Shown: piece after piece, positions 1 to 13,286 of the stretch
How positions within the stretch are numbered: position 1 is the first letter of the stretch
How the letters are laid out: every line of letters begins with the position of its first letter
Origin: Epiperipatus broadwayi
Taxonomy: Eukaryota; Onychophora; Udeonychophora; Euonychophora; Peripatidae
Assembly (NCBI GenBank): GCA_028023455.1
Contig: JAQFVV010000142.1
Location: forward strand, 2,661,740 to 2,725,739
Length of the DNA: 64,000 nucleotides
Direction: 5' to 3'
Position numbers and translations under genes: made by a program
Notes under the pieces: model-generated
What the model was told of the DNA's origin: nothing
What the model saw: the letters and a program-made list of their open reading frames with translations, nothing else
The model's database searches: none

Positions 1-3000
1 AAGTATATGCGTTGACCAAAACAATGACAAACTGCAAAAGTAATATAATGTAGAATTCACCACTAACACTGAAAATGTTCTACTTCTATAGAGGTGGTGT
101 TCATGGTTTAGGATTTTTACCCTATAATGATTCATTCTCCTTCTTATACTAAATACATAATGTCAAATCATAGTGCTTTATGATTAGCTATCCATTACCT
201 CCTGCAACAAAAGGAATTTTTGATATATCACAATTTTTGTATACATAATGTCATACACATTTTCAGTCTATATTTTTAAACACGAAATTTGGTAAATATA
301 TAAATTCTCTTCCAGATTATGTTGAAGTTGCAAAAAAGAGAATATTATGGTAAGCAATAATAGTTGGTCATAGTTGATAATGTTATTCATAATAATAATT
401 AGAATCACTATAACTAGAAGCTACTGATAAATGAGTATTTATATATATTGTAACGACCATTTAAACTGTTTATTTAGACTCTTATTAAGATTGTGTTATA
501 ACCATTTTTTTACACTAACTCTTCTAATTATATCTCTTCATTGTATTCTACCCTCAGTTCTTTCCTATCACTGGCATCATTTAATATGGTGCCTTAAAAT
601 AATCTTTATTAACCTAAATACATCTGTCTTTTTTTATGCAAACCATATACATGTTCACCATGAAGTGCTTTTTATCAACACTTGTTATTGGCCATCCTCA
701 TCACATGCCCATTGCAATCAAGATGTGCTTTTTATAACTGAGGCTTCAGTATCACCATCATCATTCAGTTAATAACTTTAATAAATTTATAATTTATTTT
801 TTAAATAGCTGATTATATATTATATGCCCTTAAATTTTTTCTTTTTTTTTCTTTTATGAACTTTTAGATTACATTTGTAAAAGATTGTTTTTAAGCACTT
901 ATCAATATTAATCAGTTGTTATGATATATTTGTGACTGATAAATATCAAGTAAATTTATACTTAAAACATTTTTTGCAAAATATTTTCATAATGAATGCA
1001 TTTACAACTTTTTATTAGCAATTTTATGAAATTCTTATTTATAAATTTACTGCTAAAAATTGTGATTAAACATTACTTTGTTTAATTAACATCAGAACCG
1101 TAAAGATTATATTCGACATACACCTCTGTGTTCTGCATGCAGTTAATTGTAGTTTAATAGTGATTTATTATAATAATTTATAATTTACCTCTATATCACA
1201 ATATTTTTTTAATTTTAAAACATTGAGAGTCCCACATGATTGAATTATTCCATCTGATTGCATGTTTAAAGCGTATCTGTTTGAAAGTGTTTAGCTTTCA
1301 CGTTATTACAATTTATTAAATATAAATACAATAGTATACTCTTCTACTATTGCTATAAATTTTGTTTAGAATAAAACTTTTTAAACTGGAGATGGCAGAT
1401 TCTTGTTAAGAACTACAAAAATAAATCCAAATTTTTAAATTAGAGATAAATAATTACATTAATTTTTATATAGAGATATATTTTTGAAATTTTAATGTAA
1501 AAATTTACATATTATATTATACAATGTGACATAATAATTACTCTGTTATTGTACAATTTGTATATGTCAGCACTAAATAAGGGCTATCCTTATTTGTGCA
1601 GTTTACTACTTTTGTCTTTATAATAAATATTATTAATACTAGTATGTTTGATAAGTCTTCATTAAAAAGTTTAATGTGAGATAAATAAGTGGCTAATAAT
1701 AATACAATATATTTGTAGAAGTCGGTCAATCTCGATGAGGAGGGCAAAGAATTCAAGTCACAAGCAGTAGTGTCTCATATTTTGCACATCTGGCAGAACT
1801 GTCCATATGATTTTCAACACCAGTTGACAAGAGGAAGAAAATGTTCTTACTTGAAATATAGATTTATGGTTTCATTTAATGATCTATACAAATTTATGAA
1901 TATAATCTGCCAGAAACATAAGTGAACAGATGATTATATGAGCCCTGGAAAACTTAATAATCATTTAAATAAGATACTATGTGTAGTAATTTTTTTAAAT
2001 AGGCAAACTAAGTTTCAAAGCATGCTAAATCAAATAACAAATAAATATACACTTCTTTTAAAATTTGTTTATTAATTGCTAAAACAAAATTAAACCATAT
2101 AAAATTGAAAAAAATCTCATCTTATGAGCAACAATAAAAATTTATAAAACTGTCCATGGTTCCAAAATTTCAAACCATTAAAACAATTCCTGTGTTCAAT
2201 GATACAAAAGAAGAATAGATAACATTGCTGACCCTATAATGTATACACTTTTATGATGAATCAAGAAAAGTGTTATATTTTCCATCCAACTCACTGAGTC
2301 AAATGACAATGTGAATGATTTTAATTTAATGGTTTTGTCTATTTTTGTAAAAATCTCTCTGGTACAATTAAAACAAAAGATATATTTGAAATGGTGAATA
2401 TTTATTTTATATAAAGAAAATGAGTTTGAATAGCAAAACTGCCTTCAGGTTTGCATTGATAAGCTTCACCTATAACTGATAGGCTTAGAATTTAAAGGGG
2501 TTTGTCCTAATGCAGGCATGTTTATTGCATTATCCACAGCAAAAAAGACTTAGTATTTTAACATATGTAAGAATCTCTTAATATAAAGAGCATCAGAAGT
2601 TTCATAATAGCTAATGGCATAAAAAATAATACTACTAATTTCAAACTCATTAAAATTTTATGTCAAGAAATAGACTCCAATTATACATCCCTTTCGTATC
2701 ACACAGAAGTAAGTTTAATATCATGTAGTTAAGTTCTAAAAAGAGTTTTAATATTAAAAGACGAATTGGAATTTGTCTTCTCAGTAATAATCCCATAATG
2801 CACCTCATTTTTTAATCCAAATTGTATTCTTACCTTATGAAGATTTTTTAAAAATGTAACTCAATTAAATTTTTCTCAGCAAGAAAAAAGTACCAAAATA
2901 TTAATCCTAAATACCTAATTGCAAGAATTTCTAAATAACTTTTTGTATGTTTAAAGAGTTTTAAAGATAACAATAAAGAAATATTTATTCTTTTTCATCA

Positions 3001-3180
3001 CTTTCTTAAAGAAAATAATATTTTATTATCACCAGAAAGCCAAAGAATAATAATTAACCAAGTCACAGTTCAATGATATTTTTAAAAAAAATATATTTTG
3101 TTTACTTAAATGAAAATAAAGAATATGACTGGATAAGAATGCAATTTCTTTCTTCTCTACAATTTAGCAATCTTCCACGA
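1..3180. other. AT-rich spacer, no recognisable gene
   Basis: Very AT-rich sequence with only short, low-complexity reading frames. The one better stretch is a frame open on the plus strand from about 1719 to 1924. It starts after TATTTGTAG, is less AT-rich than its surroundings, has no ATG start and no clear donor site. I do not recognise the protein. Confidence 0.5.
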
Positions 3181-3182
3181 TC

Positions 3183-3289
3183 TTCGTTGTTAGCCAGGAG
3201 GATATTGCAGCCGCTTTGCAAGCAAGTAGTTGATTGCAGACGGTTGTGGGTTCGCCTCCTGGTCGATGCTATGACATGGGGAAAAAAAA
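3183..3289 (+). repeat. tRNA-derived SINE, copy 1
   Basis: Short interspersed element with a tRNA-like head. A box A-like TTAGCCAGGAGG lies near 3190, a box B-like GGGTTCGCCTCC near 3249, and the copy ends in an A-run (GGGGAAAAAAAAG). It closely matches the copies at 4722-4816 and 20838-20941, which lie on the other strand. The spacing between boxes and the leader GTTGTTAGCC suit a tRNA with a long variable arm (Ser or Leu type), but that is inference. RNA polymerase III would transcribe an intact member. Confidence 0.75.
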
Positions 3290-4721
3290 GAATTAATTGA
3301 CCTGAGAGCAGATTCAACCTTTCAATCAAATACTTGTGATAAGGATTTATCAGAATTTTGAATGTAATGGAAATAAGACTATCCTTCATTGGTAAATACA
3401 GCTTTAAATATTCTTGTTCATTTGCATCCACATATCTTTGTGAAACTGTATTTTCATTGTTATTACTAATTCAAAATAAGCATAGATCTTGATTATCAAC
3501 AGAAACATTGAAAAAAAAATTAAGAACTGTTGTATCAAATATTTTACTTGATAATGATTTTTTGTGTATCAATATTAAAATATATCACATTAAATTGTCA
3601 TTAAAATCTATTTTGTTATATTATTCAATATTTATTCTAATTATTATTAGTGGGGTTTATGTTTTATATTTTACATCTTTGTAATATTTATAATTCTTTA
3701 AGTATTTTGTCTTATAATGGAAATACAATTATTTAAATTAAATACAATGAAATTATATAATAACAGCATGTGCCTAATCATTTTTCTTTTGGGTATTGTG
3801 AATCTTTCTAGATTTTCCTGGAAAGCCTTTATATCAATGAATTTGAAAAGCACTGGTTTAAAATGTCAAGACATTACTCTGATAATCACTAAGTAGTTCC
3901 TAATAAAGAATATAATAAAGATAATTTGCAAGGTGTGTTGTTGATTCATTAAAGGCTGGATACTTATTTCAACAAATGCTACCTTTTCTACCACAGTTCT
4001 GTGCTCTTTCACTTACTATTTTGTTTTTTTTTTACCTTATTATCATCAGCTATTTAGACTGGTATATATAGATACACATTATATTTTTATATACATATAA
4101 CTGTGTAAAGTATGAAAAGTCTTAGATATTGAAAAACTTAATAATGGGAAAAATTTCAGCAACCTGAATTATATTCAGCAAAGAACTATATATATGTAAG
4201 GCATGCTTATATTTACCAATCATCATGTCTCCTTTAAACATACAATACTTTAGAAAAAGTCATATAAAATAAGTTTTTCACTATATATGATAAATTGCCA
4301 TATTTTCAGATTATTCATTTAACAGTTGTGTTAATAAAAGTAATATATTAAATAGTGGTAATAAATAGAGTTGAACTGAATGCGTGAAGTTTCTAGATAT
4401 CAACTCTTAAAGATAACTGCGTGAAAGCAAAATTATTTCTAAACAGCTGTCAAAATGAAGGGGAAATGTTTAATTAAAAAAATAACTGTCTATAATTTTA
4501 TGAAAGAGCAGTTCATTATATATATGTAAAATATTCATTAATATTTTATTTATTGTGAAACCTATTTTGATATTTTTTATTCTTAGAATAAATATATGTA
4601 TCAATGATTAGCTAATAATATTTTAAAAAATCATCATATATAATAGCATGTTTGCCCTTTTATTTTTATTTTGTAGGTTTTTAAGCACTTATTGACAAAA
4701 GTAATGAGCAAGTATCAACTT

Positions 4722-4816
4722 TCATATGTCATAGCATCTGCCGGGACGCGAACCCACACCCGTCTGCAACCAACTACTTGCTTGCATGGCGGCTGCGATA
4801 CCTCTCGGCTAACAAC
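4722..4816 (-). repeat. tRNA-derived SINE, copy 2
   Basis: Minus-strand member of the family seen at 3183 and 20838. Read on the minus strand it has GTTGTTAGCCGAGAGG (box A region) and GTGGGTTCGCGTCCCGG (box B region), then ATGCTATGACATATG. Box B is better preserved than in copy 1. A short reading frame across it is a by-product. Confidence 0.75.
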
Positions 4817-5981
4817 TTTATCAGAAATAATAGTATTTTCTCATTCTAACACTCTTTTGAATTTATTGCTCAATTCTTGGATAGATTATCATAAATGTTT
4901 TGAGGGGGGGAAAAAACTAAAAATACATTGAATGATCAATATATAAAAGTCATTATTTCATAGCAATGCTCAAATGAAAAAGATATTACAAAGTAAATCT
5001 TACGCCATAAGTACTTTGTTAAGAATTCCGATGTTTATTTTTATAAAATACTGCTTCTCATAAAAAAAAAAATGCTTAATTAGTAGAAAAATTTCCAAAT
5101 TGCATTTTTAGACTTGCCTTGCTACTGATCCACGAAATTAACGTAGGAATATGTTTGGGAAATGAATGTCTATTCTTGTATTCACTTTTAAAAAAAAACC
5201 ACTACTGACTATTTCTCTGATAATTTTTTGTTGTATCAATGATTGTTTTATTAAAAGAAAACATAATTACTTAGTAGAATAAAAAAAAAAAATGAATGTT
5301 GAGTTTCATTAATGACTAATTTTTAAAATTGATTGCTGAATTAAAACTATAAAAGACATTATCATTTGTTAATTACCGGTTTTTTAAAGATGTTTTTGTT
5401 GCCAAAAGTAAAGAATGTTTATCTAAATTACAATAACGTAATTTTATGATATTAATGAATGTCTCCTTTTTCTATAATAATGATAATATTTTGAACAGAT
5501 AGAGGTAGGATTTTTATCATCTTCTGAATAACAATATCATCACATCGATTCATTAAAATTTAGATAGAGATATCCAGGTTATTGACATTATAAATTCTCT
5601 TTGTAGTTTTTAAAATAAACCAGATATCTCTATTCAAATCAAAAGCTGTAAATTCATGTGGGATCCCTATAGAAGTTTTTAAAACAAAGTAGTGGTATGT
5701 TAAAAATAAATATCGACTCATAAAGTTGTGTCAACTGATCTTAAGAAAATAAGACTTAAAAAATAAATAAATGGAAAGTTTTCTAAATCCTGTAAAATAA
5801 AGAGCTTTCTCTAACTTAATCTATATTTGACCTAAGCATTTGGTACACTCTGACTAATCTATCCTAAGTTCACATTTATAAGCATTGGGTAGACAATGTT
5901 TATACAGACAAGAGTAATCAGAAAGGTTTACTATTAACTGAATAAAAGCTTCTCTGAGACCTTAAAAGAAGTAAGCATAAC
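4817..5981. other. AT-rich spacer, nothing recognised
   Basis: Low-complexity A/T sequence with several homopolymer A runs. I see no repeat family, splice signal or coding frame worth naming. Confidence 0.5.
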
Positions 5982-6490
5982 AAATTTCGGTCCTGATTTA
6001 GTTTGCGCTCACGACCATTTTGAAATCTAGAAACCACCGATATCACATCCAACTGATAAATGGCATAAATATTGAATAAAAAGTACTTTGAATCCATATT
6101 TTAGAAATTATAAGCTAGTTAAAATAATGTTTTATTTTATTAGGATTTTTTTTTTTTTTAATTTACCTTCATAAAATATTTAAAATACGACACGGCACAA
6201 AGCACCGGAATATGCGGGGAGGGGGGGGTTGGCCAATCCAAATGGTCGTCCAAAAGATACGGAAGTTTGATCAAACCAAGCTTATAATTTCCCAATATTA
6301 AAAGATTATACTATATACCCATGTGAATTAAAGCATATTATTTTTACTAGTTTATAATTTCTAAAATATGAATTTAAAATATTTTATTCAATATTTATGT
6401 TACTTATCTATTGGATGTGTCAGTGGTGGTTTTGGCTGGTATTTAGATTTTAAATGGCCATGAGCGCAAACTAAATTTGCACCCAAATTT
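5982..6490. mobile_element. Foldback element with ~150 bp inverted arms
   Basis: The left arm (about 5982-6130) and right arm (about 6330-6490) are imperfect reverse complements. Both carry TTTAGTTTGCGCTCA near the outer ends, then CCATTT.AAATCTA, ACATCCAA..GATAA and ATAAATATTGAATAAAA, and TTTAGAAATTATAA further in. The outermost common sequence is AAATTT(C/G)GGT. The unpaired centre holds a T-run and a GC-rich piece with GGGGAGGGGGGGG near 6217. No transposase is present. The outline is that of a non-autonomous foldback or MITE-type element, but I do not recognise its superfamily and see no clear target duplication. Confidence 0.7.
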
Positions 6491-7680
6491 CTAGTAATCA
6501 CCTTACATGTTCATCACATTAAAGCAATTGTTATTGCAGCATGATTATTTACATGTTAAAGGAACATGGACAGACCACTTAGTTACAACCAATATCTAGA
6601 CTGGTGACTTTATTCATATTTATTTTGAATTTGAAATTGTGAAAATGTTATGATTTTCTTTATCAAATGTTTTATAGCTTCTAATTGAAATATCAATGGA
6701 GTTTTCTAAGAGAATAGTCTATGTGCACATAAATTCTCATTTGCTTATATATATATATTTTCACTTTTAACAATCATAAACAAGCTACAGCCAAATTTCT
6801 CGATGATTGTCAAGTCTTCAGTTAAGATTGTAGTTGGTAGCAGAGAGTGATGTTGGATTACCTAAACCAGCATTCTCTGATGATTTTTTAATTCAGTAAT
6901 TAGAATCAAAGAAAAGGTTTCAAAGTAAGCAAATTGGAGAATTTTCAAAAGATTGCTTCAAAATGTATATGGTATTGCTATAAAGATCCATTATAAATAA
7001 AAATGAAAAACATAAAAATTGATGGTACATCAATAAGAATAGTATCCATTAAACTTATTAGAAAGCAAAAAAAATTCAGAAAATTTAGTTTATATTCCAA
7101 TATATTTAGATTTTGATTAAGAAGGGATTACAAATTATTACAATTTAATCTACAAGTATTAAACATTTGACAACAATCACTCAAATAAATACATTAATTT
7201 TTATTTCTAATTATTTATTAGGACTAGAGATTATAACATTATTTTTAACCCAGGTATAAAATTTAAACCTAATTTAAGATTAATATATCTATTCTTATTA
7301 TACACAACTCTATGGTTATCATTAATAAAGTCCATCTTTCTTTTTTTACATGTCATATCTTAGATATTATTAAACTTTCATTCCATTGCGCACACCCTTC
7401 GTAGATATAACTAAAGATGTCTAAAAATAGTTCTATCCTCAAGATACATTTCTGGATGAACTAGTTATTGCTTAATTGGGCCAGGTAATAACACCTCAAA
7501 GATTATTCTTATAGTTCAGTATTTATCAATATCAAATTATACAATTTAATCTATAAGAGAATCTTGGATAGGATTTTTTTTTAGAAGCCTTTATGTATTT
7601 TAAAATATATGGAGAGAAATGGAAGTTTTATATGTATCCCTAAAAAATTATTAAATGGTTTATTCCTTGGAAGTTCAAAA
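6491..7680. other. AT-rich spacer
   Basis: No gene or repeat recognised. Short AT-only frames dominate. Confidence 0.45.
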
Positions 7681-7689
7681 AAGGTCAAA

Positions 7690-7775
7690 CATCAGAAGTA
7701 GGAGTTGGAGCCATGTTCCATGGATCGATCTTAAGCACCAGAGTTTGCCATTCTACCATTGCATTAAACAACACA
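7690..7775 (-). repeat. tRNA-headed SINE fragment, second family
   Basis: On the minus strand the sequence reads TGCAATGGTAGAATGGCAAA followed by CTCTGGTGCTTAAGATCGATCC, which resembles box A and box B of a tRNA promoter. A related copy lies at 25318-25425, also on the minus strand. Only the tRNA-like head is recognisable, so the exact limits are uncertain. Confidence 0.4.
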
Positions 7776-9389
7776 GGACTAAAACCTTATTACAGAAATG
7801 TACATAATTATTTTGAACAGATCAAATAACATTTTAAAATGGTCATGTCAAATATTAATACTAAGATTGAAATAATATTTGAGAGTGTTGTCAGTAAATT
7901 TAGATATGGAAGCAAAAATAAATATGGCATAGACTTACAAAAATGTTTAAAATATTAATACAAATATGAAACATGATCAATAGTATTAATCAAAAAATTA
8001 ACTTTAATGGGTTGACTTTTGTAGAAATAATTTTAATATTAAAAACATACAAGTGTTTTTGGTAAAAGTTTTGTTTTATCTGTGTTTACTTATGAAAATG
8101 ACTCAGATATAGGACCTTTAATAGAAAATCTATAGACAAATAGCACAGAGGTATGTTCGTATAGGCAATAACTGATGAATGGAAGAATAGAAAGATATTA
8201 ATAAGATTTTGAAAAAGTTAAAAGATAAAACATAATGAGCTATGGTGTTCAAATAATATACAGATGAAATCCTAAATTGGATTCTAAGATATCGGAAAAC
8301 ATGAACAAAAAAACACATGTATAATTTGTTGCCTCAAAAACTAAAACCTCATTATAAGACAAAGTCTAGTTTCTAAGTGGAGATATTGATTTCACATGTA
8401 TAATATATATATAAACCTGCTATTAATTAAGTTGACCACAAAAATCTATCATCCTTTCAATATGTAATAGGAATTAGATGTGATAGGGAAGTTTGATATA
8501 GATTCTTCCAATATGCAATAGTAATTAGATGTGAGATGTGGAAGTTTAATGTAGAAAAATGAAATTGTAGTTTAAAAAACTGGATTAAAATAAAGACTTT
8601 CATCCTATAAATATCAAAATTGTTAATATCATACAAAGAAAATTGCCGACTCAGTATCAAATGCCTAAGTAGGCAAATAAGCGTAGATTAAAGAAACTTT
8701 GAGGTGTTTGAATTTAAAAACATTATTATTAATAGTAGGATTCAATATAGAAACAAGCAAATGGTGATCATGTGATGTTCATTGGCTTAGGATCCACTAT
8801 AGCTGCTATTGAATACTCCTTACTGTAGAAAACCCAATTGCTAGAATATCAACTGAAATCCATTGATTATAATTCTCAAATTAGAGTGATATGTCAATAA
8901 AATATCACATTACTCTACCACCAGACTACAGATTATATATTGTTATTTAACAGCATACTTTTACCATTTGTATGCTACTTACTTTAAGCTTTAGTAAGTA
9001 TAGTTTGATTGAGCTACAGCATTTACCACTTTATCTATATTACTAATTATCATCATTAAATATAAACTAATTCATGCAAATTTTATTTCAGAAATCTTTT
9101 AAAAACACAATCTCATATCACTTTTAATAACAGTTTTTCACCATCTCTATGCCACTTTCTATAAACCTAATGTTAATGGTTAATAAATTCCTATTGTATG
9201 CTTTCCCATACAATATCTCCAGTCTAGTTTCAATTGTGTAGCTTTCATCGGTGAGAAGCTTTAAATATTGGAATTATTTATCCAGACTTTTAGGATTTAA
9301 TGCACCTCTTTCAACTGCTATCATTTACCTTCTTTTTTATACTATCAAGTCAAAAGCCCAAAATGAAAAATGTATAAATGTTTTTCATC
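7776..9389. other. AT-rich spacer with a small tandem duplication
   Basis: Mostly featureless. At about 8450-8550 there are two degenerate copies of a ~55 bp unit containing CCAATATG.AATAG.AATTAGATGTGA. A few segments near 8760 resemble parts of the next repeat block but are too diverged to assign. Confidence 0.4.
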
Positions 9390-10290
9390 TAAGACAACTA
9401 GTCTGGGGAGTAATATTATTTATATAACACAGTAAATGGCACAGAAATGCTGAAAAAGTGTACTGTTAAAACAACAATATGTAAACTGAAGTCATGTAAT
9501 AGAATTATGTAATATATTATTAGTTTTTACTAAATCACAATTACCAGTTAAAGATCCTATAGTTATTGAAAAACTAAGGACTGTCAAAACCTATAGAAAC
9601 AACTAGTTTCAGAACAGTATGACTAGACAGGCTAGTTCACTTAGATTGAAAACATTTATATATTTTTTAGTTTGGTTTGATGGCTTGATCACATAAAAGA
9701 TTATTAAATGATAGAAAGTGAAAAAAAGGAACAATCTAGACACACTGTTCCAAGATCTAATGTTATTTCCTGATTATAAGACTGGAACTAGTTTGGGAAT
9801 ATTGGATAGGACAGAATAGAATTTAGTACTATCATCTGCTGTCTATTATTGGTAGTGAAAAAACATGCTGCTAAAACAGTAATATGTAAGTTGGAGTCAT
9901 GTGGTAAAGTGATTTGTACCAAATTCTAGCCACAACTTAGAGGTGACTATAGTTATTAAAATATTAGAATCTAAAGGGGTTTCAGTTCTATATGATTATA
10001 TAGGCTAATTGGCGCAGAGTGAAAATATTTATACATTTTTTTAAATTTCATATAAAGAGAGATAAATGACAGAAAACTTGAAGGAAGATGCATTAGATCC
10101 TAAAAATCCAGATACATTGTTCCACGATTTTAATTTCCTCACTAATGAAAGCCATAAACTTGAAACTAGTCTGGGAATATTGTATAGGCCAAAACAAAAT
10201 AGGGATTTGTTAAGCACTATCATTTGGCATATATTATTTCTTATTAAAATATATAATAAGTGACATAAAGATAGTGACAAAATATGCTGG
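9390..10290 (+). repeat. Degenerate ~380 bp tandem repeat, about 2.5 units
   Basis: A unit marked by the phrase GAACTAGTCTGGGAATATTG recurs at about 9397, 9785 and 10163, so the period is roughly 380-390 bp. Other shared phrases are GATTATATAGGCTA, ATTGAAAACATTTATA, GCATTAGATCC and GTCATGTG. The same family occurs at 51110-52260 inside a Ty3/gypsy element. In one frame the core phrase encodes KLETSLGIL, matching KLETSLAIL in the 51.2 kb copy, so part of the unit may come from a coding region. Units are diverged and broken. Confidence 0.65.
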
Positions 10291-10789
10291 TAAAAGTGAT
10301 ATAAGATGGATTAATTGTTAAAAAAATTTTGAAATATAATTTGCATAAAATAATTATATTTTATGATGATAATTTGTGATCCAGATAAAAAAATAATTAA
10401 CAATGCAGTCCAATAAAACTATGTATTAATTGGAAAAATTTTGCAAGTTAGACAGAACGAAAATACACACACATGCGAATAATAATTTTAAAAATCTAAT
10501 AAAATACCATTGCCATCAAAAAGTTGAGTCTGTATCAAAGTTATTGACTAATATTGCATTAGAAATTAAATAAATGCAAGAATATCTCCTTGGACAAAAT
10601 AAAACGATGCATTTTCTGCTGCTAAATGTCAATTTGATTTCAAATTCGTGCTAATTAAGTCTTGATTTTATTTTATTTTTTCAGATTACAAGATTAGGAT
10701 TATTTCAAATGGCCATCACGTGTTATAACCACCTGAGATAACCATTCAATATCGATTGGTAAATCTATATCTAGCTATTATCTGGCTAG

Positions 10790-11015
10790 GGAGTAAAAAA
10801 TCCCAGATTAATCTGAAGTGGTCATATAAGTGTTGACGTGTTGACGGAAAAAAAACAATTGTAATGCGATTTCTCACGGGGGAAGCGTCAACTTGGTTAG
10901 GATATTAAAAAAAAAAAAATCGCAGATTAATCTGAATTGTCGCATAAGTGTTGACGTGCTGACAAAAAAAAAAAACGGGTAATTGGAAGGCGTTTTCTCA
11001 TGGGGGAAACATTAT
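10790..11015 (+). repeat. Two-copy tandem repeat, ~119 bp period
   Basis: CAGATTAATCTGAA occurs at 10804 and 10923, each followed by CATAAGTGTTGACGTG, TGACGGAAAA or TGACAAAAA, an A-run and TCTCA(C/T)GGGGGAA. AGATTAATCT is itself a palindrome. The block is less AT-rich than its surroundings. I do not recognise the family. Confidence 0.7.
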
Positions 11016-11039
11016 ATATTCACTGTTGCTAGCCCGTGG

Positions 11040-11985
11040 TTTACTTTTACATTCATATTAAAGATTAATACTTCAGACTTAATAAATTATTTTTAATAAA
11101 TTAATTTCTATTAACTATGGTTAAAAACAATCCAATATACTTTAAACTAAATCTTACTTTATTAATTATGCAATTAAATTAATTTTCATTAAGTCATAAA
11201 AGCATACTATTTTAAATGAGATTATAACATCAAAATAAAAAATATCGAAGTCTTATAATAAACATTTTACTGCTACTGTATAACAATTCTCTGTGGGAAA
11301 TTTACTTTCACCTAAGGAAATACAATTTAATAAAGTCGTTAACACCATCCCTTTAAAACCAATAGGAAGAGGATTATCAGCATACCTGACAACTATAATA
11401 TACAACAGAATAAGCTAAATTTAGAAAACTCTACGAATTTAGATCGGCAAATTTATTACAATCAAACCACTTGCATTAACGAGAGATGTGACTCAGCGGA
11501 GGTGTTTTAATTACACATTTAAAATTATTCTACATTTGTAATAAAAATTAAAACATTTTCATAATTTTAAAAAATGAACATTTATTTTTACAACACGTTA
11601 TCGTCATAATTTGCTTATATATGTAAAATATTTAAATATTTATTGCTTGGAAAATAATGTGACGTTCGAGCATCGCAATCTTATAAGTTGAATTTTGATA
11701 CAGGATGTTTATGTCTACCATCGCTCTAATATAGTACTATATTTATAATTATAAAAATGCACAAAAATAAATTGTATACAGATTGGCTGTGGACAAGATC
11801 TGGTTATTATTTTAAGATGTCTTTGTTAAATAAAAAATAATAATATTCCCTTCAAAGACGAATTGCTAAAAAAAAAAAAAAGACAATAATAATCTGCATA
11901 ATAACCTCTGGTTGATGAAAGTTTTTGCAATATTTATTGACTTACTCATTAGATACTCATATAATGGCAGTAAGTGGATGACTTC
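11040..11985. other. AT-rich spacer
   Basis: No gene recognised. A few CpG-containing words occur near 11330-11500, but there is no open frame. Confidence 0.4.
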
Positions 11986-11989
11986 CTAC

Positions 11990-12350
11990 ATTAGTTAAGG
12001 GATAAAAAACAAGGGGGAAAAAATCTTGGCAGTTATCAGCTACTTGAAACAATTTTTGTATTTTATTTAAATTTAGTATATATATTGTACTGGATAGAAA
12101 AAATGTGAATCAATATTGATAATAAAGTTGATCACATGATGTTCAATGCATATGTTAGGTAGTCATAATGTGGTTAAGGGATAGCTACCATAAAAAATAA
12201 AAATCTTGGCAATATTCAGCAACCTGAACTTTTTTTTTTATTAAGATTATATATATTGTATTGGATAAAAAGAATATGCATTAATATTGATAATGAAGTT
12301 ATTCATGTAATGTCATTTCACATGTTTGGTAGTCATTATGTAAAACAGAT
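11990..12350 (+). repeat. Two-copy tandem repeat, ~180 bp period
   Basis: The phrases AAATCTTGGCA..TATTCAGC, TATATATTGTA(C/T)TGGATA.AAA, ATTGATAATAAAGTT and GGTAGTCAT appear twice in the same order. The copies have diverged by substitutions and small gaps. A relic phrase TTTCAGCAACCTGAA also occurs near 4155. Confidence 0.6.
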
Positions 12351-13286
12351 GGGAATATGTTAGAATCATTATGAAGAATATATTGGTATCCCGTAATTTA
12401 ATAGATAGGAAGTGTATACACTATGGTGACATAATCCTTTCTTCCTAAGTGTATAAAAAATTCATTTATCCAGCAAACTATCAATTAATAATTAAATTAT
12501 TGCTAAAACTGCTAATCATCATTGATTTACATAATTTGATTATTCAAAGTATTTCTGTGAAATATTATCATTGCGTTTTCTAACCACAATCACTCAATTA
12601 TATTTTTGGTCTGATTATAAAAAAAATATTGGTTAGTGAAAATTTATATTGTTTTTTTTTTTAAAGTATGAATGCTTCTGTGCACTCAGTCAATGTTTCC
12701 AGATTTGAAGGATTGATCTTCTATTCTTATTGTTTCATCTACCAAATTACCACAATATACTACAATTGAAAGCACTGATAAATAGTCAATTGTACATCAG
12801 AAGATCTACAATCACATGTATAAATATAATGCATGCTATGCAACTATTATGAGAATGGAATAAAAATGGATATAGATACTGCTGTTAAATGCTAAAATAA
12901 CACATTACTAAAATAATAAATTATGAAAATGACAAGCAATTTTGATATATTAAAAAAACACACTGTAATCACATAAAAAGTTGTATAAGTATGCAAATCA
13001 TCCTTCTATAGCATGCCTGTATCTGGCTGGTTTCACTAACTTGTTTAATTTACTTATATGCCCACATAATGTGGGCAATGATTTTCAAATTATAAACATC
13101 CAGGTTCAGGTTAAGATTAACAGAAATCTATACAGACTATGCATGCACTTTTTAGACCACCATTTTCATCTTTCTAGTTTCAGGAAATGTAATTTCATTT
13201 TTCTATGATAAAAAATAAAAATTTTATGATAATTTTTGTGATCAAGTAAATAGAATTGTTTTGTCTTTCTCTCATTTTTTTGATAG
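12351..13286. other. AT-rich spacer upstream of a candidate exon
   Basis: No gene recognised. The end of the stretch carries a pyrimidine-rich tract that leads into the acceptor at 13286. Confidence 0.4.

Noticed and set aside
431-772. 113-codon plus-strand open frame with many hydrophobic and His residues
   Set aside because: Composition follows the AT-rich DNA, there are no recognisable motifs, no splice sites fit, and nothing around it supports a gene.
10670-10735. TTTTTTCAG followed by a 19-codon open stretch ending in TAA
   Set aside because: Plausible acceptor, but the peptide is short and unrecognised and there is no polyadenylation signal nearby.
12981-13208. 75-codon open frame
   Set aside because: No homology recognised. 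It ends before the candidate exon and is not in a spliceable relation to it.
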